Both the position numbers and the translations under genes were made by a program. From contig JALIHJ010000043.1 of assembly GCA_022984795.1 (NCBI GenBank), forward strand, positions 62,001-126,000: a stretch of 64,000 bases of DNA, given 5' to 3'. This stretch comes from Fabrea salina. Taxonomy: Eukaryota > Ciliophora > Heterotrichea > Heterotrichida > Fabreidae. Below the pieces are notes generated by a model, which worked only from the letters and a program-made list of their open reading frames with translations, was not told the DNA's origin and searched no databases. Every line of letters begins with the position of its first letter. The stretch's first letter is position 1. Shown piece after piece: positions 18,893-26,756 of the stretch.

Positions 18893-21262
18893 TTACAAAT
18901 TATAAGGCTGAATTGAGAACCCCCTCATTCTTAAGTTTTCTTGGAGTTCAGGACTAGGCATAACTTCGCAGTCCACCTCTTTTTGGGAGTAGTTAGCAAT
19001 GCTTTTCAGAGACCCTGAAAGAGGACTGAGTATTTTGGAGTACTCGTAGGGTTTGTGTCTACTAGCTTTGTCTAGCATAGCACTGACTACCACGCTTTCT
19101 GCTTCTCCAGGCAAGTACTGGCCTATGCTTGCTTTTTGAGGTTGTTCCTCAGAGAACTTTGCGGCTTTTTTGTGTATGTTTTTCTTTTCCAGCATTTGGA
19201 TGCGTTCACTTAGTTGGGATCCGTAGTCTTTAAAGTGAATGTGGGGTTTTTCTTGGACAGGTTCTTTGTCTAGTTCAGAAATAGACATTGGTTGGTGTTG
19301 GGGTTCTTTAAGTTCGAGTTGGTTTAGTCTTTGTTCGATGTGACTTAAGTCTGGTTTTTCAGAGGTTTCTAGAGTGAGTATTCTGTTTTGTAAGTTCTTT
19401 AAAGAGTTAAAAAAGCTTTCTTTAAGTGCTTCTTGTTCTGAAGTTTCCCAGAGTTTTGTTTCTAGAGCTTTAAGTTTGGCTTTGAATTCTTGCTGGATGC
19501 TTTTGGTGAGTGATTTGAGCTCAGAGATTTCTTCGTCTTTTGAGTGAAGGTTGTCTATTCTTTTCTGGAGTTCTTTGTGCGAGCTTTGTTGGTACTCTTT
19601 GACAGTTTTAATTGCTTGTTCTGTTTTCAAAGTGTTTTGGTTTGACTTTCTTAAGTTCTGAACTGACTTTTGGAGCACTGCTATTTGGGCTTGTAAGGTT
19701 TCCATTTCTTGGGACATGTTTTGGTGTTTCTGAGTGAGTTGGGAGCCTTCTTGTCTAGTTAGGAATTGGTCTTGTAGATTTTGAACCTTTTGGTCCCAGC
19801 CGTACTGGCTTTTGTCTGCTTTGATAGAAACGTCTCCTATGAACTCCCTTAGCTCGTAAATTTCGTTCCCAAGTTCTTCAAAAAGCTTTACTTTTCCAGT
19901 TTCTTTTTTTTCGAGTTTTTTAATTCGGTTTTCAAGGGTTTCTTGGTCATTTTCCTGGAAGTCTTTTTGTAGCTTATTGATTCTTTGATTAGTTTTAGAT
20001 AGTTCTTCTGTGAATTCTTGGATCTCCTTTTCATGAGAAGTAAACTTACTTTCGACTTTATCAAGTTTTTCTAAAACTTGCTTCATAGAGTTTTCTAAGT
20101 TTTCTACTTTCAAGCTTAAGTTTTCATACTTCCCAAAAGAAACTTCTTGTTTGTCCTCTTCGTTGCTGTCTGAGTAAGCTAGTTTGCAAGACTCCATTAA
20201 GGAACTAACTGACTTGTCATCTTCAGGAAGCGACCCGTAAGCTTGGGCTATGAACTCCTCTTCTTTTTGCTCGAAAGAAAAATTAGGAGTTCTCTCTGCC
20301 GAAGGAATCTTTAAGTCAGGCCAGAGGTCTTCAGAGAACTCTTTGGTTTGTGCTGGAAGTTTGTTGTTGTAACTAAGCCACTCGTTGGCTTTCAAGGCTC
20401 TAAGTATTCCGTAAAGTGGAGAGTCTTCTTTTACAGTGCTCCAGTCGATTTCAGGAGCTTTTATCTTTTGGAGAGTTCGGTTGTGCTTAACTATAGAAGT
20501 TTCGATGTCTTGTAAGGGCAAGTTGTAAGAAGGATCGATGTTAATGCTTATTGAAGTGATAGAAGAGTACCTAAGCACAAAAGCCAGTTTGATTTCAAGG
20601 GCTTCTTGCTTTGTTAAGTTGCTGCTGGAAGCTCCACTGAGTTCCACTCCTTCGATCCCTAAGTGCTTCAAAGTGGTGTTTTCTACTAAAGCATCCAGCA
20701 CTGAAATAACTGTTTCGAACTTTAAAGGGTTGTCTGAAACTTCTAAGCTCTTTAGCGTTTTGTTTTTGCCAAGTAAAGTTGCAAGTGGGGCACTTTCTAT
20801 TAAGTTGCAAGAAAGGTCTAGAGACTCAAGGGTTTGGTTGGCTTCAACTGAGGATAAAAACTCAGTAAGGGAGTTGTCGTGTATGTTGTTATCTGAAAGG
20901 TTTAAGTGCTTTAAAGACTTGTTAATTGCCAGTGCTTCTCCTAGTTCTGCTAAACTTTCTGAGTCCGTGAAGATGTTTGAACTCAAAGTAAGCTTGGAAA
21001 GGTTGTTGTTGGTCCTTAAAGCGTTGGTTAGAGACCTTACAGCGTTGATTGAAAGTTTTTGACCCTTGATAGTAACTGCTTGCAAAGACTTAACGCCTTC
21101 TTGTAAGATAGTTCCAATGCCTACTAAGTCAGCTTCTTTTAAAAGTTTGTGAGCAGAAACAATCAAGGTGTCTTTGTTTTGTTCTAAAACACTCAGTACT
21201 TCTGGCAGGGGCTCGCAGCCCTTTGCTCTGCATAAGTCTGAGTAGTAAGTTAAGTCCTCCAT
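18893..21262 (-). CDS. Leucine-rich repeat and coiled-coil protein
   Basis: About 789 residues from the chosen Met (MEDLTYYSDL). An open frame continues 25 codons further upstream, but that would overlap the stop of the aminopeptidase gene, so the ATG at 21262, 8 bp after that stop, is preferred. Residues about 45-260 are ribonuclease-inhibitor-type leucine-rich repeats (LTKLTLSSNIFTDSESLAELG, LKHLNLSDNNIHDNSL). Residues about 380-690 are long coiled coils (ENLENSMKQVLEKLDKVESK, IKKLEKKETGKVK). The tail is basic and Ser/Pro-containing. LRR plus coiled coil is common in centriolar, axonemal and cortical proteins; no specific orthologue is recognised. It converges with epsilon-tubulin at 4 bp. 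Confidence 0.85.
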   Translation of the reverse strand: MEDLTYYSDLCRAKGCEPLPEVLSVLEQNKDTLIVSAHKLLKEADLVGIGTILQEGVKSLQAVTIKGQKLSINAVRSLTNALRTNNNLSKLTLSSNIFTDSESLAELGEALAINKSLKHLNLSDNNIHDNSLTEFLSSVEANQTLESLDLSCNLIESAPLATLLGKNKTLKSLEVSDNPLKFETVISVLDALVENTTLKHLGIEGVELSGASSSNLTKQEALEIKLAFVLRYSSITSISINIDPSYNLPLQDIETSIVKHNRTLQKIKAPEIDWSTVKEDSPLYGILRALKANEWLSYNNKLPAQTKEFSEDLWPDLKIPSAERTPNFSFEQKEEEFIAQAYGSLPEDDKSVSSLMESCKLAYSDSNEEDKQEVSFGKYENLSLKVENLENSMKQVLEKLDKVESKFTSHEKEIQEFTEELSKTNQRINKLQKDFQENDQETLENRIKKLEKKETGKVKLFEELGNEIYELREFIGDVSIKADKSQYGWDQKVQNLQDQFLTRQEGSQLTQKHQNMSQEMETLQAQIAVLQKSVQNLRKSNQNTLKTEQAIKTVKEYQQSSHKELQKRIDNLHSKDEEISELKSLTKSIQQEFKAKLKALETKLWETSEQEALKESFFNSLKNLQNRILTLETSEKPDLSHIEQRLNQLELKEPQHQPMSISELDKEPVQEKPHIHFKDYGSQLSERIQMLEKKNIHKKAAKFSEEQPQKASIGQYLPGEAESVVVSAMLDKASRHKPYEYSKILSPLSGSLKSIANYSQKEVDCEVMPSPELQENLRMRGFSIQPYNL

Positions 21263-21270
21263 GCTTATAA

Positions 21271-23040
21271 TTATTGAGTTAACTGAAATTCTTTCTGGAT
21301 GAGCACTTGCAAAGTAGGGTGGTAGAAACTCTGACACATAGTCAGGATTTCGTTTGCTAGGTAACTCAGGCCTTTTTTAAACATTTCTCTGAAAAGAGGT
21401 CTGACGTACTTCATTCTTCCCATTGAAGTTAAGAACTCTTTTATTTGTTCGTAGTACTCTTCAGCTTGCAGGTCTATTACAAGCAGTAGCCACTTCATTT
21501 TGATTTCTGAGTTGTGCGTGTACACAAAGGAGTAAGTCTCCCCCATTTGGAGGAAGTAAGGTTCAGGGGCCAGCAGCACGTGCTCTAAAAAGGCTACTAT
21601 TTGTTCTGAATGCCAGCCTTCAATGTCAGAGGGGTCAGGTAAGTACTCAGGGTCCCTCCACTTGTTGTAAAGCGAATTCACACTTTCTAGTAAAGACACA
21701 TCGAAGTCAGGGATTACTGGGGGCATGCCTGTTCCTTGGAGCCACTCTTTCCAGTCAACTTCTACACTCTGGAACTTACTAGCAAAGAAACTCTGGAAGT
21801 CCTTGGAAACTATAGACCTGCCTTTGTACTTCTCAAAGTACTCTTTTAAAAAGTCCAAAAAGACTTCTTCTCCCACCAAACTTTCTAAGTGTCTTAGAAA
21901 TATCGACCCTTTCTCGTAAGGAATGCAAGAAAAGGCGTCGTCTGGGTCAATGTCTTCTAGGCTAGGGTTCAGTTTAGTGAAGTTGTGCTCTTCCCCAAAC
22001 ACCTGGATGGCCTTTTCTAAGCTCTTGATGCCGTTGAGTGCGTTCAAGTCAGCTAGTCCTACTCCGTAAAGCTTCTTAATGATTTTCCTTTCAATGTAAA
22101 CAGTAAAGCCTTCATTCAACCAGAAGTGCTCCCAAGTTGCATTAGTTACTCCGTTTCCTGTCCAACTATGAGCGATTTCATGGGCAATCACTGAAGTCAA
22201 AGACCTATCTCCAGCCAAAATAGTGGGAGTCAAAAACACCAAAGAAGGATTTTCCATTCCACCAAAAGGAAACGAAGGAGGCAGCAGCAAAATATCTAGT
22301 TTGCCCCAAAAGTAAGGAGTCACTAGTTCTTCAGCTGTTCTTAAAAAACTTTCAGTCTCACCAAACTCGTAAGCAGCACTCTCTAGCAAAATAGGTTCAG
22401 TGTACAAAGTAGACCTGGGACCTATTTTTTGGGACTCAATGTTGCCTATAGCAAAAGCAACCAAATAAGAAGGCACTGGTACTTTTTGAACGTAGTAGTA
22501 AGTAACGTAGCCTGGAACTCTGCTGCGCTCCTTTTTGTACTCGCCTGCACAAACAGCAACTAAAGGAGGCTTGACTGAAATTCTGTACTCTATTGTAAAC
22601 TTGACTCCTGGACTGTCTTGCACAGGAATCATAGTTCTGCAGTGTATGGGTTCACACTGGGTATAACAAAACGGGTAGTTTTTGCCTGCAGTCTGGGTTC
22701 TTTCTAAGAACTGCACTGCTGTGCACTTTTCAGTAGTTTTGAAGTTGATTGTAACAGTGGTTTTTTCGGCTTTCTGAAGAGGCTCTAAAAGGTTAAGCAC
22801 TAAACTGCCCCCTAAAGTTTCAGACCAGTCCCCGTAACTAGTTTTAGCTACATTCGGGACTGAAAGGATTTCTATGTGCTTGATGTCCAGGACTACCTTT
22901 GTCACTCCGTTTTCACGTGCTTTAAGGGTGTAAGTGACCCTTCCGTCAAAAGTCCGTGAAAAAAAGTCCGACGTTAACTCTATAACAGCGTGGGTGATTA
23001 CAATTTCTTTTGTGTTAGAAAAAGAAGAGCAATCTTCCAT
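21271..23040 (-). CDS. M1 zinc aminopeptidase, leukotriene A4 hydrolase-like
   Basis: A 589-residue M1 metallopeptidase (human LTA4H is 611). The zinc site is HEIAHSWTGN with His287, Glu288 and His291; the third ligand is Glu310 in LNEGFTVYIE. The exopeptidase motif FGGMENPSL and the downstream IPYEKGSIFLRHLE with its tyrosine are present, as is a C-terminal helical (ARM-like) domain. This subfamily cleaves N-terminal residues from short peptides in the cytosol; epoxide hydrolase activity on leukotriene A4 is a vertebrate trait and should not be assumed. The start ATG lies 36 bp from the divergent CABLES-like gene, and the stop is 8 bp before the LRR gene start. Confidence 0.93.
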   Translation of the reverse strand: MEDCSSFSNTKEIVITHAVIELTSDFFSRTFDGRVTYTLKARENGVTKVVLDIKHIEILSVPNVAKTSYGDWSETLGGSLVLNLLEPLQKAEKTTVTINFKTTEKCTAVQFLERTQTAGKNYPFCYTQCEPIHCRTMIPVQDSPGVKFTIEYRISVKPPLVAVCAGEYKKERSRVPGYVTYYYVQKVPVPSYLVAFAIGNIESQKIGPRSTLYTEPILLESAAYEFGETESFLRTAEELVTPYFWGKLDILLLPPSFPFGGMENPSLVFLTPTILAGDRSLTSVIAHEIAHSWTGNGVTNATWEHFWLNEGFTVYIERKIIKKLYGVGLADLNALNGIKSLEKAIQVFGEEHNFTKLNPSLEDIDPDDAFSCIPYEKGSIFLRHLESLVGEEVFLDFLKEYFEKYKGRSIVSKDFQSFFASKFQSVEVDWKEWLQGTGMPPVIPDFDVSLLESVNSLYNKWRDPEYLPDPSDIEGWHSEQIVAFLEHVLLAPEPYFLQMGETYSFVYTHNSEIKMKWLLLVIDLQAEEYYEQIKEFLTSMGRMKYVRPLFREMFKKGLSYLANEILTMCQSFYHPTLQVLIQKEFQLTQ

Positions 23041-23076
23041 TGTAATAATTCAGTATAACTTAATAAATCAGAACTT

Positions 23077-24054
23077 ATGTCAGAAGAGCATAAAGAACTT
23101 TTAAGTGACTCTGAAGCACCCAGTGACTCAGAAAGCAGCAGCACTTCAGGCCAATCGTTCATAAACATTAACTTCGAAGACGAAGAAATCGAAGTTCAAG
23201 AAAAAAAACCCCAAAAGAAGAAACTAAGACAAGCCAGCACTCCAAAAGAAGCTTTGTTCCTCGACAAAGCAATTAGCTTCCTCAAAAACATCCATACAGG
23301 GACTTCAGAAGAAAACACTGAAGAGCCCTCGCAAAATGTGTCTTGGGATGAAAAAAGCAAATACAGAAAGAAGTCAGAACTCGAAAGTCCTACTGGAAAC
23401 CTTAAACTCTGTGAAACCGAAAGCTGGCTCTCCCCCGGAGGCACCCTTAAAAAGTCTTACAAGTCCTGCATTGACTCTCAAAGCCCCCACACAGTTAAGT
23501 ACACCTTCATCAACCTAAATGACTACCCCTCTTACATAAAGAACAGCCCTATCAAAGACCAACTCAACTCTGAGTTCCGCAGAGAAAACCCTTTCCTCGA
23601 CCACAAACTGACTCTAAGCAAACTTGTGAACCTAAGAGAAGACCTTATTCAAAAGGTCTGCAAGGAGTGCGAGGTAGAAGCTTGCACACTTGCAATTGCT
23701 TTTTCGTGCTTTGACACTTTACTTAAAATGAACCTTATAACCAAAAACAACCGTAAGCTGTACGCTGGAGTGTGTGTGTTGCTGGCTTTTAAGTTCAACG
23801 AAGAAACTCACTTAGAAGAAGCTAAGCAAAAAAAGCAACAACTCATGCGTGCTCTGTACGAAGCTGACAAGTACGATATGCTTACACCCCATTACTTACA
23901 CAGTGCAGAGTTTGAAGTTTACTTTTACTTAGGGTTTAATCTGCACTTAAAACTAGAAGTGTTCCAAGAGAACTTCCAGCATATCCTAGGAAGACTGGGA
24001 GTCAGTAGTAAGGAGTACCTGGGCAAGAAGTGTATAAATAAACCAAATGTATAA
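23077..24054 (+). CDS. CABLES-like cyclin-box protein
   Basis: A 325-residue protein. The N-terminal half is low-complexity, Ser- and acidic-rich (SDSEAPSDSESSSTSG). The C-terminal half, about residues 145-310, is a divergent cyclin box. The stretch FINLNDYPSYIK ... LNSEFRRENPFLDHKLTLSKL and later NRKLYAGVCVLLAFKF match the CABLES1/2 family rather than mitotic cyclins. In animals CABLES proteins bind CDK2, CDK3 and CDK5 and link them to tyrosine kinases. The partner kinase here is unknown. The stop is only 2 bp from the start of the next gene on the same strand. Confidence 0.82.
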   Translation: MSEEHKELLSDSEAPSDSESSSTSGQSFININFEDEEIEVQEKKPQKKKLRQASTPKEALFLDKAISFLKNIHTGTSEENTEEPSQNVSWDEKSKYRKKSELESPTGNLKLCETESWLSPGGTLKKSYKSCIDSQSPHTVKYTFINLNDYPSYIKNSPIKDQLNSEFRRENPFLDHKLTLSKLVNLREDLIQKVCKECEVEACTLAIAFSCFDTLLKMNLITKNNRKLYAGVCVLLAFKFNEETHLEEAKQKKQQLMRALYEADKYDMLTPHYLHSAEFEVYFYLGFNLHLKLEVFQENFQHILGRLGVSSKEYLGKKCINKPNV

Positions 24055-24056
24055 AC

Positions 24057-24416
24057 ATGGAAGAACTTTCTGTTCGAAAGAAACTTGCTGAGTTAGAGTC
24101 AGTGACTGAAGATCTTAAGTATCAAATGCGCAAGTTCAAAAGAACCATTGCTAACACCCAGTTTGAAATCAAGCAACTCAGTAACTGTGTGGAGCTAGAC
24201 ACTGAAGCTTTGCCTAAGGTTCCTGAACTAGTCCTTAGAGAAACCCAAAACCAGTTCAAAAGTCACTTTGCAAGTCAAAAAGCAGACTTTCAGTTCCTCA
24301 AAAAACAAGTTTTGCAACTGAACCACGAAAAAACCAGCATTGAACAACAAGTCCAAGAAAAAACCACACACCTAGAACTCCTGAATGAAGCTGTTGGAAA
24401 GAAGTACCCTAGTTAA
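24057..24416 (+). CDS. Small coiled-coil protein
   Basis: A 119-residue protein, mostly charged helices with heptad-like spacing (VRKKLAELESVTEDLKYQMRKFKRT, FLKKQVLQLNHEKTSIEQQVQEKT). I do not recognise a family. Two bases separate its ATG from the TAA of the CABLES-like gene. I tested whether a 15-nt GT...AG removal could fuse the two; the only candidate (GTATAAACATGGAAG) leads into a wrong frame, so two genes are more likely. The pair may come from one dicistronic transcript, or the small gene may have a promoter inside its neighbour (inference). Confidence 0.7.
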   Translation: MEELSVRKKLAELESVTEDLKYQMRKFKRTIANTQFEIKQLSNCVELDTEALPKVPELVLRETQNQFKSHFASQKADFQFLKKQVLQLNHEKTSIEQQVQEKTTHLELLNEAVGKKYPS

Positions 24417-24462
24417 CTTAATAGGTATTAATGTAAGCAATACTCCATAAGTACTATAAATA

Positions 24463-25713
24463 ATGCACCCATCCGAGCACTACGGATTTTCGCTTTCACC
24501 GGAAAATTTAGAAAAGTTGCAGTCTAAGCCCAACGAAGAGTCGCTTTTAACTAAGTTCCTTAGAGAAGTGCGCAGACAGGAAAATCCAGGCTATGCTTCT
24601 CCAGATCGCCCTAGATCTCCAGGTTTATTTAAACGCATAGGAAGTGCCACAACTTTAAAGTCCGTTTACGTAGACTCCCCTGTTTCCGAAGTACGCACTC
24701 CACTCCACGACACAGTTGAGTCCTACGCTACAGATTTGCATCAGTTAGAAGCCGCTCGCAGACAAGCAATGAAAAAACCTGTAAGGTTTATTTAGGTTTA
24801 CTTCAACGTGCTGATAGCAGGGAATTCGGGACTGGGGAAGTCTTCGTTCATCAATACTTTTTTAAGTGTAAAATTCAACAGGTTCGTGCCTGAGTTCGTG
24901 GGGGATCAGAACCTTAAGTCTACACACTCCATCAAGCACAACACAGTCATAAAAACAGAAGGGGACATTAAACTTGAACTAGACATGATCGACACTCCAG
25001 GCTACGGAAAATACGCTTCTATCGAAAATTGGTTGGACATGATACTAGAGTTCGTGTTGTCGCAGGCACTTATATATAAACAGGACAAAAAGTCTTTTCC
25101 TAAAGGTCAAGTCCGCGACTCGCGCGTGCACCTATGTCTTTTTTTCATAGAAGGTTCTCAGTGTAACACCAAAGACTTGTTTGTGATGTACAACTTACAG
25201 AAGTACGTTTGTATCATTCCTGTACTTGCAAAGGCTGACACCTTCACAACTGCTGAGCTTTTGCAAGCCAAAGACAACATTTTGCGCCAAGCACTTCAAG
25301 CCAAAATTGAGTTTTTTAACTGCGAAGAGTGCTTGAAGGAGCACTGCACTAAACTCTACAAAACTCCCCTTGCTCCTTCTCCGCCGTTTTCAGTGATTTC
25401 AGACGTCACTCTTATTGAAGATAAAGACGAAATATTCTACGGACGTATGTGCAGTCGGGGAGTTTGTGACATAAACGACTTAGAGTTTTCGGACTTTTTG
25501 TTGCTGAAGAATTACTTACTGGGGTACTTCTTAGTGCCTGCGGTGGAAGAAGCCAAAGTCAAAGCCCGACGCATGCTTAAAAAGTATAAGAAAAAACTTG
25601 AACACCAAAAGCGAAGTAGTAACTCCAAAAAAAAGCAAGCTCGGAAAAAAAGCTTTGCTAAGTTGATGTTTGGAGTAGTTGAGAAGATCGTCACAGGGTA
25701 CTTTGTAAGATAA
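24463..25713 (+). CDS. Septin-like GTPase, two exons
   Basis: Exons 24463-24780 and 24796-25713 give 411 residues. A 15-nt intron (GTAAGGTTTATTTAG) removes an in-frame TAG and joins KKP to VYFNVLIAGNSG. The GTPase motifs are G1 GNSGLGKSS (from residue 115), G3 DTPGYG and G4 AKAD. Septins polymerise into filaments and rings at membranes. In Tetrahymena, septins have been reported on mitochondria. The N-terminal 105 residues are a Ser/Pro-rich extension. The C-terminus has a strongly basic run followed by a hydrophobic helix (FAKLMFGVVEKIVTG) that could insert in or lie on a membrane, as in algal and ciliate septins. The stop is 16 bp from a convergent hydrolase gene. Confidence 0.9.
24781..24795 (+). 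other. 15-nt intron in the septin gene
   Basis: GTAAGGTTTATTTAG. Removing it restores one frame across the septin P-loop. T9-A10 is shared with the other two introns of the window, which makes A10 the likely branch point. Confidence 0.93.
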
Positions 25714-25729
25714 TGTTAGATAACTTAAA

Positions 25730-26740
25730 TTATGCTAAGGCAGCCTTAGGCTGGTCTAGTTCTTTAAGGGCGTTAAGCAGTTTAGAGCAGAGTTCTTGTG
25801 GGTTTTCAATGTACAAGTGGTGTCCTGAATTAGACACATGCTCAACTATCACTTTACACTCGTTCACTTCCATGTTTTGGGCTGCTCCTTCTGGGTCCAT
25901 CCAGTCTCTGTCTCCGTACATAAACACTACTGGAATGCTAGTTAGTCTTTCGCACAAGGGCTTTTGGGCCCAGCCGCCTAACTTGAGTACCTTAGTAAGT
26001 CCATATTCGCCGCTTCCAGGATACAAGTTAACTTGTTCTAAGTACTTTACAAGTAGTTCAGACTCTTCCTCTGTAAGTGTAGTCATTCTTCTTTTCACAT
26101 ACCACTTGACCAACCTGCCTGACAAAGGCCCTACTTGTCTTAAAAACCCTGCCATAGTGGTATTTTTGTTCCAGAAATATATCATCAATTTCCCTAAAGG
26201 TCTTGCATACCAGGGCATTTGCTTAATTCTGTCGTAAATATTGTAGTCTGGAGGAGCCCTAGGTACACCTATAGGACTCAGCATAACTAACTTAGTAACG
26301 TTTTGAGGGTACTTTTCTACATAGCACCCTGCAATGTACCCTCCAAAAGAGTGGCCTGCCAGAATCATGGTTTCTATTCCTAAGTTTTCTCTGCACCTTT
26401 CAATAGGTTCAACAAAAAACTCCTCAGCTTCTTCACAAGTAACAGAAGTAAAGAAAGGCCTGCTGGAGCGTCCCATTCCCATAAGGTCAATGCAGAACAC
26501 CCTGTACTCCCTGCACAGAGGCTCAAGCATCTTAAAGAATATGATAGAAGTTCCCAGAAATCCATGCAGTAACATCAGTGGGGGCAGTGACTCTTCTCCA
26601 CAAACCAAGCAAAAGGCCAGTTTGGTTTCTTGATCGTTTGCAGGAATGTACCTGGACTCTATTGGAACTCCTGCCATGTCCATGAGTCCTTTTTCTGCTT
26701 CGTCCAAAACCTCTTTTGACAAACGCGACCACTTCACCAT
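25730..26740 (-). CDS. Alpha/beta hydrolase, ABHD4/ABHD5-like
   Basis: About 336 residues from MVKWSRLSKEVLDEAE. This start is chosen because the open frame further upstream overlaps the XRN2 gene, and because CATATA precedes this ATG. The fold is clear: LLHGFLG oxyanion region, LMGMGRSSRP, the nucleophile elbow GHSFGG, an acid in YGDRDWMD, and a C-terminal His in SGHHLYIENP. GMGRSSRP, the WAKRP-like WAQKPL and a lid between are typical of ABHD4/ABHD5. Because the nucleophile Ser is present, it resembles ABHD4 (a lysophospholipase acting on N-acyl phospholipids) more than ABHD5, which lacks the Ser. The substrate is not proven. It is probably cytosolic or membrane-associated. Confidence 0.88.
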   Translation of the reverse strand: MVKWSRLSKEVLDEAEKGLMDMAGVPIESRYIPANDQETKLAFCLVCGEESLPPLMLLHGFLGTSIIFFKMLEPLCREYRVFCIDLMGMGRSSRPFFTSVTCEEAEEFFVEPIERCRENLGIETMILAGHSFGGYIAGCYVEKYPQNVTKLVMLSPIGVPRAPPDYNIYDRIKQMPWYARPLGKLMIYFWNKNTTMAGFLRQVGPLSGRLVKWYVKRRMTTLTEEESELLVKYLEQVNLYPGSGEYGLTKVLKLGGWAQKPLCERLTSIPVVFMYGDRDWMDPEGAAQNMEVNECKVIVEHVSNSGHHLYIENPQELCSKLLNALKELDQPKAALA

Positions 26741-26756
26741 TATATGATTAATTAAG

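Noticed and set aside
21263-21337. N-terminal extension of the LRR protein
   Set aside because: The 25 extra codons overlap the end of the aminopeptidase gene and do not look like LRR sequence; the ATG at 21262 has a normal spacer-type context.
24040-24075. Joining the CABLES-like and small coiled-coil genes through GTATAAACATGGAAG
   Set aside because: Removal leads to a wrong frame for the coiled coil.
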